Source: JASHPR01 sp963749145 (GTDB lineage: Bacteria; Actinomycetota; Actinomycetes; Streptosporangiales; Streptosporangiaceae). Taken from it: a stretch of DNA of 64,000 nucleotides. The notes beneath the pieces are model-generated. The model was not told the DNA's origin. It did not search any database and worked only from the letters and a program-made list of their open reading frames with translations. The stretch is from the NCBI GenBank assembly GCA_963749145.1, contig CAVVLN010000002.1, forward strand, positions 248,001-312,000. The letters run 5' to 3'. A program made the translations under genes and the position numbers. Below, one piece after another: positions 33,268 through 42,397 of the stretch (the first letter of the stretch is position 1; the number at the start of each line of letters is the position of its first letter).

Positions 33268-34388
33268 CGGCCGGCGGCGGTCCCGCCGGCGGTCCCGGCG
33301 GCGGGACTGATGACCCGCCGGTAGAGCTGCTCATGAGCGTCCAGGCTCCGTTCCAGGTCGAGATGGCGTTCGGCGTGGCCGCGGCAGGCCGCCCGCGAGA
33401 CGCCGGTGGCCTTCCGGACGCTATCAGCGGCGGCCGCCGCGTCGTCAGGCGCAACCAGGAAGCCGGTCACGCCATCGGTGACGATCTCGCCGAGCCCGCC
33501 GCGGCGGAACGCGACCACCGGAGTCCCGCAGGCCAGCGCCTCGGCGGCGGCCATGCCGAACGGCTCGTCCCAGCGCGCCGGGCAGAGCACCACCGCCGCG
33601 CGGGACATCGCCGCCCACAGCGAGGTCCGGGCCACGGCCCGGTGCACCCGCACGCCGGGCCACCCGCGCCGCGGGCCGATCTGCTCGCGGGCGTAGTCCG
33701 CGTCGTAGGCGTCGCCGTACACGTCGATCGCGATCCCGGCCGCCCGGGCGATGTCGATGGCCTCGGCGGCTCCCTTCTCGGGGCTCAGCCGGCCGGCGAA
33801 GACGGCGCCAGCCCCGGCGGCCGCCGACCAGGGGATGACCCGCGTCGGCACGTAGGGCGGCAGGATCGCGTCCACCGGGACGACCCGGCTCCAGGCCCTG
33901 GCCTGGAAGGCGGACACGCCGGCCACGGCCAGCGGCCGGCCCCCGCCGCCCTCCCCGTCACCCTTCATCGCGGCGCGGAGCGCGGCCGCGATGGCCGGCT
34001 CCGGCGGCAGGTGCAGCGTGTGCACCACGGGCACGTCCAGCGAGCCGGCCAGTTCGATGGCCGGGGCGTCGAAGGCGTGATTGTGGACCACGTCGTACCG
34101 GGTTTCGCCGACCCTGGCGTAGGCGCCGGCGAAGGCGCGCGCGGCGGCGGACGGGTCGGGGGCCGCCGGGCCGGAAGCCCGGTACAGCGTGGCCAGCAGG
34201 GACCGGGGGTCGACCCCGGTGTCGATCACCGTGACCCCGGGTATCTGGGATCCGGTGGCCGCGTAGACGTGGACCTCGTGACCCCGCCCGGCCAGCCCGC
34301 GCGCGAGATCCGAGACGAACGCCTGCGACCCGCCGCCCTGCGGCTCACGGATGGCCGACACCAGCGGAGCGACGAGCGCGACCTTCAT
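33264..34388 (-). CDS. GT4-family glycosyltransferase (operon gene 3)
   Basis: The 374-residue GT-B enzyme has the N-terminal acceptor domain with GGGSQAFVSDLARGLAGRGH. The donor domain has VFAGRLSPEKGAAEAIDIAR and the E-x7-E motif EPFGMAAAEALACGTPVVAF. These fit retaining GT4 enzymes that use UDP- or GDP-sugars. There are no membrane helices. It overlaps the methyltransferase and the SDR by four bases each, so expression is coupled. In a pterin pathway it would attach the sugar, comparable in family to the cyanobacterial tetrahydrobiopterin glucosyltransferase. Confidence 0.92.
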   Translation of the reverse strand: MKVALVAPLVSAIREPQGGGSQAFVSDLARGLAGRGHEVHVYAATGSQIPGVTVIDTGVDPRSLLATLYRASGPAAPDPSAAARAFAGAYARVGETRYDVVHNHAFDAPAIELAGSLDVPVVHTLHLPPEPAIAAALRAAMKGDGEGGGGRPLAVAGVSAFQARAWSRVVPVDAILPPYVPTRVIPWSAAAGAGAVFAGRLSPEKGAAEAIDIARAAGIAIDVYGDAYDADYAREQIGPRRGWPGVRVHRAVARTSLWAAMSRAAVVLCPARWDEPFGMAAAEALACGTPVVAFRRGGLGEIVTDGVTGFLVAPDDAAAAADSVRKATGVSRAACRGHAERHLDLERSLDAHEQLYRRVISPAAGTAGGTAAGR

Positions 34389-35170
34389 CCGGCCATTTTC
34401 TTGAACGCTACGTCTCGGGGCGGGTTGATCCCCAGTAGCTCATACGGGACCCGGGGACTGCCCCGGCGCCGGATCTGGCGGACCGCGTGCGGATAGAAGA
34501 TCTCGGCCAGCTCGACCGCCTCGCCCGGGCTCGCGAAGTCGACCGTCATCGGCCCGGCGAAGCTCAGGTACTCGTAGCCGTGGGCGGCGAGCCAGCCGAT
34601 GTGGTTCGGCCAGATGATGGCGACGCAGCCGCCGGGCCGGCAGGCCCGCTCCATCTCCGCCAGGCCGGCCTCGCCGCCATGTCCCGCGGCGGGCGTGAGT
34701 ACCGAGCACGCGACGACCAGGTCGGCCCGACCGCTGGCGACGGGCAGGTCATCGAAGAACCCGGGAACCACTCGCACGCGGTCGGCCCGGCCGGCCCGGG
34801 CGAGCTTGCGTTGCAGAATCTGCCGGAATGGCGCTACCGGCTCGATCGCCACGACCTCCCGGCCCCGGCCGGCGAGCTCCAGCGTCAGCCGTCCCGTGCC
34901 GGCCCCCACCTCGACGATCCGGTCCGCGGCGGCGGGCAGCCAGCGCAGGATGCCGGGATGGAGGTGCTCGGCGGTGACCAGCCGGTCATAGAGCCCGGGC
35001 TCCAGCCGGTACAGCAGCTCCCAGGCCAGGGGGATGTCGGCCCGCGGATCGCCGCCCCCCTCGGGCAGGAAGCGGCTGGCCTCGTCCCGGGTGAGCACGG
35101 CCAGGTCCGCGGGCGTGTAGCGCCGGCGCAGGTCCCGGCCCGGCCGGGCCGCACGCTCAGACGTGATCAC
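34385..35170 (-). CDS. class I SAM-dependent methyltransferase (operon gene 2)
   Basis: GTG 35170 lies inside the end of the pterin-enzyme gene (14-base overlap) and gives 261 residues. The SAM fold is clear: RIVEVGAGTGRLTLELAGRG, VVAIEPVAPF, FDDLPVASGRADLVVACSVL, and CRPGGCVAIIWPNHIGWLA. An N-terminal cap of 70 residues (YTPADLAVLTRDEASRFLPE) is not shared with common families. The C-terminus is basic (IRRRGSPRVPYEL). Its place between pterin synthase and glycosyltransferase suggests that it methylates the same small molecule. Confidence 0.9.
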   Translation of the reverse strand: MITSERAARPGRDLRRRYTPADLAVLTRDEASRFLPEGGGDPRADIPLAWELLYRLEPGLYDRLVTAEHLHPGILRWLPAAADRIVEVGAGTGRLTLELAGRGREVVAIEPVAPFRQILQRKLARAGRADRVRVVPGFFDDLPVASGRADLVVACSVLTPAAGHGGEAGLAEMERACRPGGCVAIIWPNHIGWLAAHGYEYLSFAGPMTVDFASPGEAVELAEIFYPHAVRQIRRRGSPRVPYELLGINPPRDVAFKKMAG

Positions 35171-35576
35171 CGACCTCGGCCCAGTTCTTGTCGGTCTCGC
35201 AGACCCGGACTGACCGCAGCAGGCCCGCGGGCAGCTCGGGCTGGAGCCTTTCCCAGAAGGCCAGGGCGAGGTTCTCGGCCGTCGGGATGCGCCCGGCCAG
35301 CCACGGCACATCGGTATTCAGATTGCGATGATCGACATCCTGGATGATCTGCTGGCACATGACCGTCGACAGGCGCTTCAGGTCCCAGACATAGCCGGTG
35401 GCCTTATCGATCTTGCCGGCCACGACGACGTCCACGGCGTAGTTGTGGCCATGCAGGTTCACGCATTTCCCGAACAACCGCCGGTTCTCGTCGTCGGACA
35501 GGGCGGGGTCACGCAGCTGGTGCGCGGCATTGAACGATTCGCGGCGGCTGACCAGCACGGTCAGCGGGCTGCTCAT
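35157..35576 (-). CDS. 6-pyruvoyl-/6-carboxy-tetrahydropterin synthase family enzyme (operon gene 1)
   Basis: ATG 35576, after GGAGGGGAG, gives 139 residues, the family's usual length. The zinc His residues are in ESFNAAHQL and NLHGHNY. The catalytic Cys lies in GKCVNLHGH, with three residues between Cys and HGH as in QueD; PTPS-II has five. VDHRNLN and PTAENLALAFWERL carry the other substrate-binding residues. QueD makes 6-carboxytetrahydropterin from dihydroneopterin triphosphate; PTPS makes the pyruvoyl form. No queE or queC is nearby. It leads a four-gene overlapping operon, so a special pterin or deazapurine product is more likely than tRNA queuosine. Confidence 0.92.
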   Translation of the reverse strand: MSSPLTVLVSRRESFNAAHQLRDPALSDDENRRLFGKCVNLHGHNYAVDVVVAGKIDKATGYVWDLKRLSTVMCQQIIQDVDHRNLNTDVPWLAGRIPTAENLALAFWERLQPELPAGLLRSVRVCETDKNWAEVGDHV

Positions 35577-35668
35577 GGCCTGCTCCCCTCCTCGGCTACC
35601 ACTCTACGACCCGGCGATCTCCAGCACCGGGGACGGACAGCCGCCGCGCGGCGTCCTACGCTTTGCTC

Positions 35669-38455
35669 GTGGAGACCCTCACGTTCCTGTTTACCGACAT
35701 CGAGGGCTCGACCATCCTGCTGCGGCGCCTGGGCCAGGACACCTACGCCCGCGCCCTCGCCGACCACAACTCGATCATCCGGTCGGCTCTCGCCGCCCAC
35801 GACGGTGAGGAACTGAACGTCGTGGGCGACGGGTTCTTCGCCGTGTTCCCCTCGCCCAGGGTCTGCGTGAGCGCGGTGCTGGAGATGCAGCGCGCCCTGG
35901 AGACGTACGCCTGGCCCGCCGGGGAGCAGGTCCGGGTGCGGATGGGGGTGCATACCGGCGAGGCCGCGGAGACGGACGCCGGCCTGGTGGGCCTGGACGT
36001 CAATCGCGCCGCCCGGGTGGCGGAGGTCGCGCACGGCGGCCAGATCCTGCTCTCGGAGGCGGCGGCCGCCCTGGTGGTTGACTCGCTTCCGCCCGGCGCG
36101 GCGCTCACCGACCTGGGCATCCACCGGCTGAAGGACCTGGGGCGGCCGGAACGGATCTTCCAGCTGCAGGCCCCGGGCCTGCAGGCCGATTTCCCCCCGC
36201 TGCGCTCGCTGGCCAACCCGGCGCTGCCGAACAACCTCCCGGCCCAGCTGGCCACGTTCGTCGGCCGTGAGCAGGAGCTGTCCGACGTCCGGGCACTGGT
36301 CGACTCCAACCGCCTGGTCACCCTGACCGGGGCCGGGGGAGCAGGCAAGACCCGGCTGAGCCTGCAGGTGGCCGCCGGGCTGCTCGACCGGTGCGGTGAC
36401 GGGGTATGGCTGGTGGAGCTGGCCGCGGTCACCGACGAGGACGCGGTGGCGCCGGCCATGGCCGCGGCCCTGGGGATCGCCGGGCAGCCGGGCCGGCCGG
36501 TGCTGGACGTGCTGCTCGATGCCCTCGCGCCCCAGGATGCCGTGATCGTGCTCGACAACTGCGAGCACCTGATCGGCGCCTGCGCCAAGACGGCCGATGC
36601 CATCCTGCGGCGCTGCCCGCGGGTGCGCCTCATCGCCACCAGCCGGGAGCCGCTCGGCATCGGCGGAGAGATCATTTACCGGGTGCCGTCGCTGTCGCTG
36701 CCCGGACCCGGCGACTCCGGCACCCCGGGCGTGCTCGAGTCGTCGGACGCGGTGGCGCTGCTGCTGGAGCGGGCCCGGCAGCAGGGCGTCGAGCTGGCCC
36801 TGGACGAGCAGACCGCCCCGCTGGTGGTGTCGATCTGCCGGCAGCTGGACGGGATGCCGCTGGCCATCGAGCTCGCCGCCGCCCGGCTGCGCACGCTGTC
36901 GCTCAGCAGTCTGCGCGACCGCCTCGACCAGCGCTTCCGCCTGCTCACCGGGGGAAGCCGCACGGTCCTGGAGCGGCAGCAGACCCTGCAGGCGACGGTC
37001 GACTGGTCGTATTCGCTGCTCAACGGGGCCGAGCGGCTGCTGCTCCGGCGGCTGTCGGTGTTCGCCGAGAGCTTCGACCTGGACGCCGCCGAGGCGGTGT
37101 GCGGCTTCGGCGAGATCGAGCCGGACGAGGTCACCGGCCTGCTCGGCTCGCTGGTGGACAAGAGCCTCGTCCAGTCGGAGCCGGCCGGGGGAGCCGTCCG
37201 TTACCGGCTGCTCGAGACCATCCGCGAGTTCGCCGCGGACCGGCTCACCGGGGCCGGTGACGGTGCGGCCGGCGACGGTGCCGCCGGCGACGGTGAGGCC
37301 GCCGCCCTGGCCGCGGCGCACGGCGAGCATTTTCTCCGGGTGGCCGAGGCCGCGGCCCCTCATCTGACCGCGCCGGACCAGGGCAGCTGGTTCGCCCGGC
37401 TGGACGCCGATCAGCCGAACCTGCGGCGCGCGGCCGACCACGCGGCCGGCCAACCGGACGGGACGGCGCGGGTGCTGCGCTTCGGCGTCGCCCTGCTGCG
37501 CCACTGGTCGGCGCGCTCCCGCGACGCCGAGGCCCTCGCGCTGCTCGGGCCGGCGCTGCGCCGGCCCGACGCTCGCGCCGATCCCCGGCTGCTGGCCGCG
37601 GCGCTGGTCGCCGCCACCTTCGTCGCCCACTCGATCGACAATGAGACCGCGCGGCAACTCGGGGAACAGGCCGTGGCGCTCGCTCGCCAGCTCGGCGACG
37701 ACCGGCTGCTCGTCGAATCCCTCACGGCGCACGGCGCCACCTATTACCTCGCCGGCCAGCTCGAGACAGCACTTGCGCTCGGGCAGGAGGCCGTCGAGCG
37801 CGCCCGGCAGCTTGACGACGACGTCCTGCTGGGCGGCAGCCTCATGGTGTTCCTGATGTCCTGCTATCGCGTCGACCCCGCCCGGTCCGGGCCGCTGTTC
37901 ACCGAGGCCGTCGCCTGCACCAGGCGGTCCGGCGACCAGTTCATCGCCTATCACCTGTACAACAACGAGGGCGTGCACGCGCTGTACGCGGGGGACATCC
38001 CGGCCGCGCGGGCGCACCTGGAGGCGGCCGTGCGAGCCGGTCAGGCGATCGGCGGGAAAGGCCACCCGGTATTGTCGGTCAACCTGGGCTGGGTGCTGCG
38101 CCAGGAGAGCGATCAGGCCGCGGCGCGGTCGACGTTCGAGTCGGCCCTGCGGATAAGCCGCCGGACCGGGCAGCGCATGGGCATCGCCTACGCCAACCTC
38201 GGCCTGGCGTGCCTCGCCGCCGATCTGGGCGACTGGCACCGGGCCGCCATGCTTCACGGCGTCGCGCAGGCCTCGATCGACCGGATCGGGGAACCGTGGC
38301 AGGAACCCGAGGCGCACTACCGCCGCGACAGCCTCCGCCAGGTGCGCGCACAGCTCGGGGATGAGCAGTTCGAGCCCGCCTACGCCCAGGGCATGGCGCT
38401 CAGCCCCGACGACGCCCTCGACCTGGCCCTCGGACGGGTCGGCCTCAGCTCGTGA
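35669..38455 (+). CDS. adenylate/guanylate-cyclase-like, NB-ARC ATPase and TPR regulator
   Basis: The start is GTG 35669 (TTG 35663 also possible); no clear ribosome site is seen. The roughly 928-residue protein has a class III cyclase homology domain (LTFLFTDIEGSTILLRRLGQ, with VVGDGFFAVFPS and VNRAARVAE). A P-loop NTPase of NB-ARC/AfsR-like type follows, with TLTGAGGAGKTRLSLQVA, VIVLDNCEHL and LIATSREPL, then a winged helix and TPR-like repeats to the end. Such proteins are signal-integrating ATPases; there is no LuxR or SARP DNA-binding domain, so it may act through partners. It diverges from the pterin operon with only 86-92 bp between, making it the likely regulator. Confidence 0.9.
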   Translation: METLTFLFTDIEGSTILLRRLGQDTYARALADHNSIIRSALAAHDGEELNVVGDGFFAVFPSPRVCVSAVLEMQRALETYAWPAGEQVRVRMGVHTGEAAETDAGLVGLDVNRAARVAEVAHGGQILLSEAAAALVVDSLPPGAALTDLGIHRLKDLGRPERIFQLQAPGLQADFPPLRSLANPALPNNLPAQLATFVGREQELSDVRALVDSNRLVTLTGAGGAGKTRLSLQVAAGLLDRCGDGVWLVELAAVTDEDAVAPAMAAALGIAGQPGRPVLDVLLDALAPQDAVIVLDNCEHLIGACAKTADAILRRCPRVRLIATSREPLGIGGEIIYRVPSLSLPGPGDSGTPGVLESSDAVALLLERARQQGVELALDEQTAPLVVSICRQLDGMPLAIELAAARLRTLSLSSLRDRLDQRFRLLTGGSRTVLERQQTLQATVDWSYSLLNGAERLLLRRLSVFAESFDLDAAEAVCGFGEIEPDEVTGLLGSLVDKSLVQSEPAGGAVRYRLLETIREFAADRLTGAGDGAAGDGAAGDGEAAALAAAHGEHFLRVAEAAAPHLTAPDQGSWFARLDADQPNLRRAADHAAGQPDGTARVLRFGVALLRHWSARSRDAEALALLGPALRRPDARADPRLLAAALVAATFVAHSIDNETARQLGEQAVALARQLGDDRLLVESLTAHGATYYLAGQLETALALGQEAVERARQLDDDVLLGGSLMVFLMSCYRVDPARSGPLFTEAVACTRRSGDQFIAYHLYNNEGVHALYAGDIPAARAHLEAAVRAGQAIGGKGHPVLSVNLGWVLRQESDQAAARSTFESALRISRRTGQRMGIAYANLGLACLAADLGDWHRAAMLHGVAQASIDRIGEPWQEPEAHYRRDSLRQVRAQLGDEQFEPAYAQGMALSPDDALDLALGRVGLSS

Positions 38456-39042
38456 CGGCGACGTGAGCTGGCGCGGCTCCACGGTCTCGACCACCACACG
38501 CCCCTCCTTGTCGAGCGGAAGCGTCCGCGTCAGGCAGAGGACACTCCACTGGCCAGGCCCGCTCATTACCGGGTGAAGAAGGGACGGATCTCCCGCGCGA
38601 CGATCTCGGGCCTGCCGCCGCCGGGTTGGTGCCGCTGGGTCGCTGGAGCCGCCGTGGTCCAGGCCCGGGAACTCAGCGCGCCGGCTGTCTTCTGTCACAA
38701 CCTGTGACGTTACTGGAGCCTCAAGTGTCGGCAGAGCTGATCCGACTGGTCACAGTCGGCTTCGACTCGACCCGCGGATCAGAGGCCAGCAAGACCCACC
38801 CGACAGCGGTCCTCTGGATGTCCGCTCGGACAGCATTCGGGAAAGACTGACACTAACTTACAGTGGCTGTGTACTCTCTACGAGTGACTGTTACAGATGC
38901 TCGCACTGCGTCGCGGAGTCGCCTGTGTGGGCAAGGATTCCAGAATGCAGATCTGGGCTCCGCTTGGGTCACAGGCCTTAGGGCCGCCCGCGGCATTCGT
39001 CCCGTATCGGCACCGCACTACGCTGGATCGGACGCCGGATAG
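38456..39042. other. gap without a recognisable gene
   Basis: On the minus strand near 38575-38650 a short end-like peptide (GGGRPEIVAREIRPFFTR then stop) may be the tail of a lost gene. Beyond 38700 the base composition becomes less GC-rich, which marks the left border of the polysaccharide island. No promoter or RNA gene could be assigned. Confidence 0.5.
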
Positions 39043-40142
39043 ATGCTCGAAACCGGCAACAAGGCGTTCCTGGCGGGGTGCGTGGCGCACGACGCCACTG
39101 AACGAGTGCTTCTGCTCACCCCTTCTCGGGGGCTTGGCGGCGGGATCGAGCGCTACGCGGGGACTCTTCAGTCGGCGTTCGCCACGCAAGGAATCGAGTG
39201 TCGCCGTATTGACCTTCAAGGCTCGGGCGTTGCGGCCCATTCGCGGCTGTTAGGCCAATCCCGTGCCGCGCTGCGGGGGACTCGAGAGTAGTCCGCCTGG
39301 TTGTGCTGCACGTGGCCCTTCTGCCGACGGCCTGGCTGGTCGCCAGAGAGCGAGTTGTGTCAGGCGTTTCGGTGCTTTGCCATGGAGCGGACGTATGGTC
39401 CACTCGGCGTCCCGTGCGTCGGCGAGCCGAGCACTATTTCCTGCGGAGACCTGGTGTGCGGGTACTTGCCATGAGTAGCTTTACGGCGGGCGCCCTCTGC
39501 GGAACCAGCCCGGCGTCCGTCCTGCCGTCGGGCATGTCCAAAGAGTGGTTTGACACGCTTGTCAGAGCCTCCGCCACCGGTCGGGACCGGCGGCCGGGAG
39601 TCAACATCGTCACCGCGTTTCGTCTGAACGCGTGGCGGGAGAAGGGACTGCCCGAGCTGATGGGTGCCGTTGCCGCGCTGCGCCGGTCCGATATCCACCT
39701 GACCGTCTGCGGCACGGGAGAGGCGCCATCGGAGTTGCATCGGGCGGCGCAGAAACACTCATGGTGTACCTTGCGGCCTGGACTCACCGACTGCGAACTC
39801 GCCGGCGAACTGGCGGCGGCGAATCTATTCGTGCTAGCCACCAGGACCAGGGCTGGCCGGCGAGCGTCGGGCGAAGGTTTCGGTGTTTCCCTCTTGGAAG
39901 CTCAGGTGGCCGGGATCCCGGTCGTAGGACCCGCATATGGCGGCTCGCCTGACGCGTACATCGACAGAGTCACGGGAGTCGCGCCGCTGGACGAGAGCGT
40001 CGCCGCCCTAGCGAAGACCCTCGACAGCCTGCTGAGCGAGCCCCATCGTTTGGAGCGGATGGGCAGGCGCGCCGCCGAGTGGGCTCGTGAATGCTTCGCC
40101 CCTGAGCGCTATGCGCAGCTTGTGGTCGCGAAATTCCTCTGA
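39043..40142 (+). pseudogene. GT4-type glycosyltransferase, one frameshift
   Basis: ATG 39043 opens a frame that includes RVLLLTPSRGLGGGIERYAG, the nucleotide-sugar glycosyltransferase start. It stops at 39291. Continuing in the next frame from about 39290 (VVRLVVLHVALLPTAW) to 40142 gives the rest of the enzyme: VLCHGADVWS, NIVTAFRLNAWREKG, and the donor domain GEGFGVSLLEAQVAGIPVVG. One inserted or deleted base near 39288 separates the two. A corrected protein would have about 365 residues, normal for GT4. It is the first gene of the polysaccharide island. Confidence 0.75.
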
Positions 40143-40216
40143 CTCCAAATCAGAGCGTGTGCTAGGCAACATGAGCGGCTGTTCGCGTTCATGCTAGTGG
40201 TACGCCGATAGCGGCC

Positions 40217-40771
40217 TCACCCTGTGGCAGTGACGGTCCACAGGATGAGACCGACGGCGGCAAGGAGATCGTCGACCACGGCGTCAGCATCAACACCTGC
40301 TTTGCCGTCGGCCCGGATTAGGACGGTCGCAGTGCCCGCCGAGCGGCCTGCCATGATGTCATCCTCGCTGTCACCAACGATGATTGCCGTCTCCAGTTCG
40401 AATCCATGCTCACGCGCCGCGCGCCGCAGCATGCCGGAGCCGGGCTTGCGGCAGTCACAGGTGGCTAACGCATGGGGGCAGTGGTAGGCCGCGTCGAGCC
40501 AGGCGCCTTCAACTGCCAGGAGCTGCGTGAGGCGGGCGTGGACGGCGTTATAGCGCGCAGCATTCCCTGGTGACCTGGATAACCAGCGTTGGTTGGTAAC
40601 CAGGACAGTCCGCAGGCGGGCCGCATTGAGCGCGGCCACTGCCTGGGCCGCGCCTGGCAAGAGCACCAGGTCAGCGGGTGAGGTAACGTAATCGCCTTCG
40701 GCGGCCTTGACATTAATCGTTCCGTCTCGGTCGAGGAATATGGTGCTTATGCCAGGCTGGAGCGCGGACAC
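40217..40771 (-). CDS. gmhB: D-glycero-D-manno-heptose 1,7-bisphosphate phosphatase
   Basis: GTG 40771 gives 184 residues of the HAD-IIIA family. Catalytic Asp residues are in FLDRDGTIN, the Thr/Asn motif in VLVTNQRWLSR, the zinc loop is CPHALATCDCRKPGSGM, and the acid motif is IIVGDSEDDIMAG. GmhB removes the C7 phosphate from heptose bisphosphate. The start lies four bases from the stop of gmhA upstream. Together with hddA and gmhA it completes the route from sedoheptulose 7-phosphate to heptose 1-phosphate. Confidence 0.92.
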   Translation of the reverse strand: MSALQPGISTIFLDRDGTINVKAAEGDYVTSPADLVLLPGAAQAVAALNAARLRTVLVTNQRWLSRSPGNAARYNAVHARLTQLLAVEGAWLDAAYHCPHALATCDCRKPGSGMLRRAAREHGFELETAIIVGDSEDDIMAGRSAGTATVLIRADGKAGVDADAVVDDLLAAVGLILWTVTATG

Positions 40772-40775
40772 GGGT

Positions 40776-41393
40776 TCAGGACTCTTTCACGAACAGCGCT
40801 GCCTCCACCATCTCGCAAATCGTGTGGCCTAAGTGCATACACGCCTCCTGAACCCGGCCGGTGTCGTCGCTGGGAACCCGGATACAGATCTGGGCAACGG
40901 TCGCTGCCTTCCCGCCACATGCACCCGTCAGCGCGACTGTGGTGATCCCGGCCCGTCTTGCCGCTTCAAGCCCGCGGACAACGTTGACTGAGTTGCCTGA
41001 CGTGGTAAGCCCGATCACGAGGTCTCCTGGCCGACCAGCGGCGAGTACCTGGCGGGCGAATACGTCATCGTAGGAGTAGTCGTTGCCGATCGCGGTCATC
41101 GCGGCTGTGGCGTCCGGAAGGCTGATTGCGGCTAGCCCGGGACGATCGAAAGCGAACCGGCCCATAAGCTCAGCGGCTAGGTGTCCGGCGTCCTGCGCGG
41201 ACCCGCCGTTGCCGAAAAAGATCACCTTTCCGCCAGTGCGGAGGCACCTGATCGTCAGTCGCGCGACCTCGACAACTAACACCGAGAACGGGCCTTCCAC
41301 CATCTGCTGCTTGACAGCGATCGCCTCTGCCAGCCGCGCCCGCGCCAGCTCCGGACTTGGCGTCACCACGTCCGACTCGCTCACACCGGCCAT
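40776..41393 (-). CDS. gmhA: phosphoheptose isomerase (SIS domain)
   Basis: ATG 41393, behind AAGGGA, gives 205 residues and overlaps the kinase by 13 bases. The SIS fold is clear: GGKVIFFGNGGSAQDAGHLA, then ELMGRF, ATAAMTAIGNDYSYDDVFAR, GLTTSGNSVNVVRGLEAA. The end is EACMHLGHTICEMVE. GmhA isomerises sedoheptulose 7-phosphate to D-glycero-D-manno-heptose 7-phosphate. The catalytic Glu and His residues in these motifs are conserved. Confidence 0.95.
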   Translation of the reverse strand: MAGVSESDVVTPSPELARARLAEAIAVKQQMVEGPFSVLVVEVARLTIRCLRTGGKVIFFGNGGSAQDAGHLAAELMGRFAFDRPGLAAISLPDATAAMTAIGNDYSYDDVFARQVLAAGRPGDLVIGLTTSGNSVNVVRGLEAARRAGITTVALTGACGGKAATVAQICIRVPSDDTGRVQEACMHLGHTICEMVEAALFVKES

Positions 41394-42397
41394 GTCGTTA
41401 ATCCCTTGGTGTCGAAGGCGATCTCCATGACGTCGGCGCCCGCGAATTCGAGGGCTTCTATTACGCGATGCTTCTTCGTAAAGTCGCAGAACAGCAAGAT
41501 ATAGCCGCCGCCACCGGCTCCAGTGACTTTGCCGCCCAGTGCGCCTTTGCTCAGAGCGAGCTCGTACAGTTCGTCGATGCGCGCGTTTGAAATCAGGGGC
41601 GACAAGCGTTTTTTCTGGCTCCACGCCTCGCCAAGCAGGGCGCCGAAGTCCTTTAATTCACCGGTTAGGAGCGCGGCCTTCATAGCGACTGCCAGCTCCT
41701 TCTGAGCCCGCAGTCCGGAGAGCGTGTCGTCCGTGGACGCGGTGGCCCGCCGGGTCTGGTCCTCGATCACTCGTGCAGAATCCCGCGTGATGCCGGTGAA
41801 GCAGAGCAGCAGACTGAGCTCGAGCTCAAGCATGATCTCATCGCGGATGCGGAGCGGGTTAACGATCACCCGGTCGGTGAACTCGATGAAATTGAAACCG
41901 CCAAACGTGGCCGCGTACAGATCCTGAAGACCGCCAGCGATGCCAAGGTCCTGACGCTCGATGGCGTGCGCCAGCTGAGCGGTCTGGTAGTCACCTAATG
42001 CCATCTTGTAGTGCCTGGCAAGCAGTCCCGTGAGAGCAACCATCATGGTCGATGATGAGCCAAGCCCTGAGCCTGGCTGGACACTGGAACGCAGAACCAA
42101 GTCGTATCCGTCTGTGCCTTCGCTCCCGAACCTCCTCACAGCAGCCTTGATGAGGTCCAGGCTGCCATCGCAGAGGATCTCGTTGTCGAGCGTCATCTGC
42201 GCAGTGGTCTTGAAGTCCACCGACTCAATCGTGACGACGCGATCGGTCCGAGGGACAAGGGAGCCGTATGCATAGCGGTCGATGGTCGCACATAGGACGC
42301 AGCCACCTTCGAGCGTGGGAAATGGTGGTACATCCGTGCCGCCTCCGGCAAACGAAACTCGAAGCGGTGCTCGGGCTCGGATCGGTGGACGCGTCAT
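41381..42397 (-). CDS. hddA: D-glycero-D-manno-heptose 7-phosphate kinase (GHMP family)
   Basis: ATG 42397, after GGAG, gives 338 residues. The GHMP signature SSVQPGSGLGSSSTMMVALT and N-terminal RAPLRVSFAGGGTDVPPF identify the HddA branch. The C-terminal VTGAGGGGYILLFCD completes the ATP site. HddA phosphorylates C1 of heptose 7-phosphate on the way to GDP-heptose. The guanylyltransferase HddC is not seen in the window, so the last step must be encoded elsewhere or has been lost. First gene of the three-gene heptose operon. Confidence 0.94.
   Translation of the reverse strand: MTRPPIRARAPLRVSFAGGGTDVPPFPTLEGGCVLCATIDRYAYGSLVPRTDRVVTIESVDFKTTAQMTLDNEILCDGSLDLIKAAVRRFGSEGTDGYDLVLRSSVQPGSGLGSSSTMMVALTGLLARHYKMALGDYQTAQLAHAIERQDLGIAGGLQDLYAATFGGFNFIEFTDRVIVNPLRIRDEIMLELELSLLLCFTGITRDSARVIEDQTRRATASTDDTLSGLRAQKELAVAMKAALLTGELKDFGALLGEAWSQKKRLSPLISNARIDELYELALSKGALGGKVTGAGGGGYILLFCDFTKKHRVIEALEFAGADVMEIAFDTKGLTTWPV

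Noticed and set aside
35573..38698. 1041-codon minus-strand open frame
   Set aside because: It is antisense to the cyclase/NB-ARC/TPR gene, whose motifs are unmistakable. The antisense translation is Gln/Arg/Gly-rich with no fold, a usual effect of high third-position GC.
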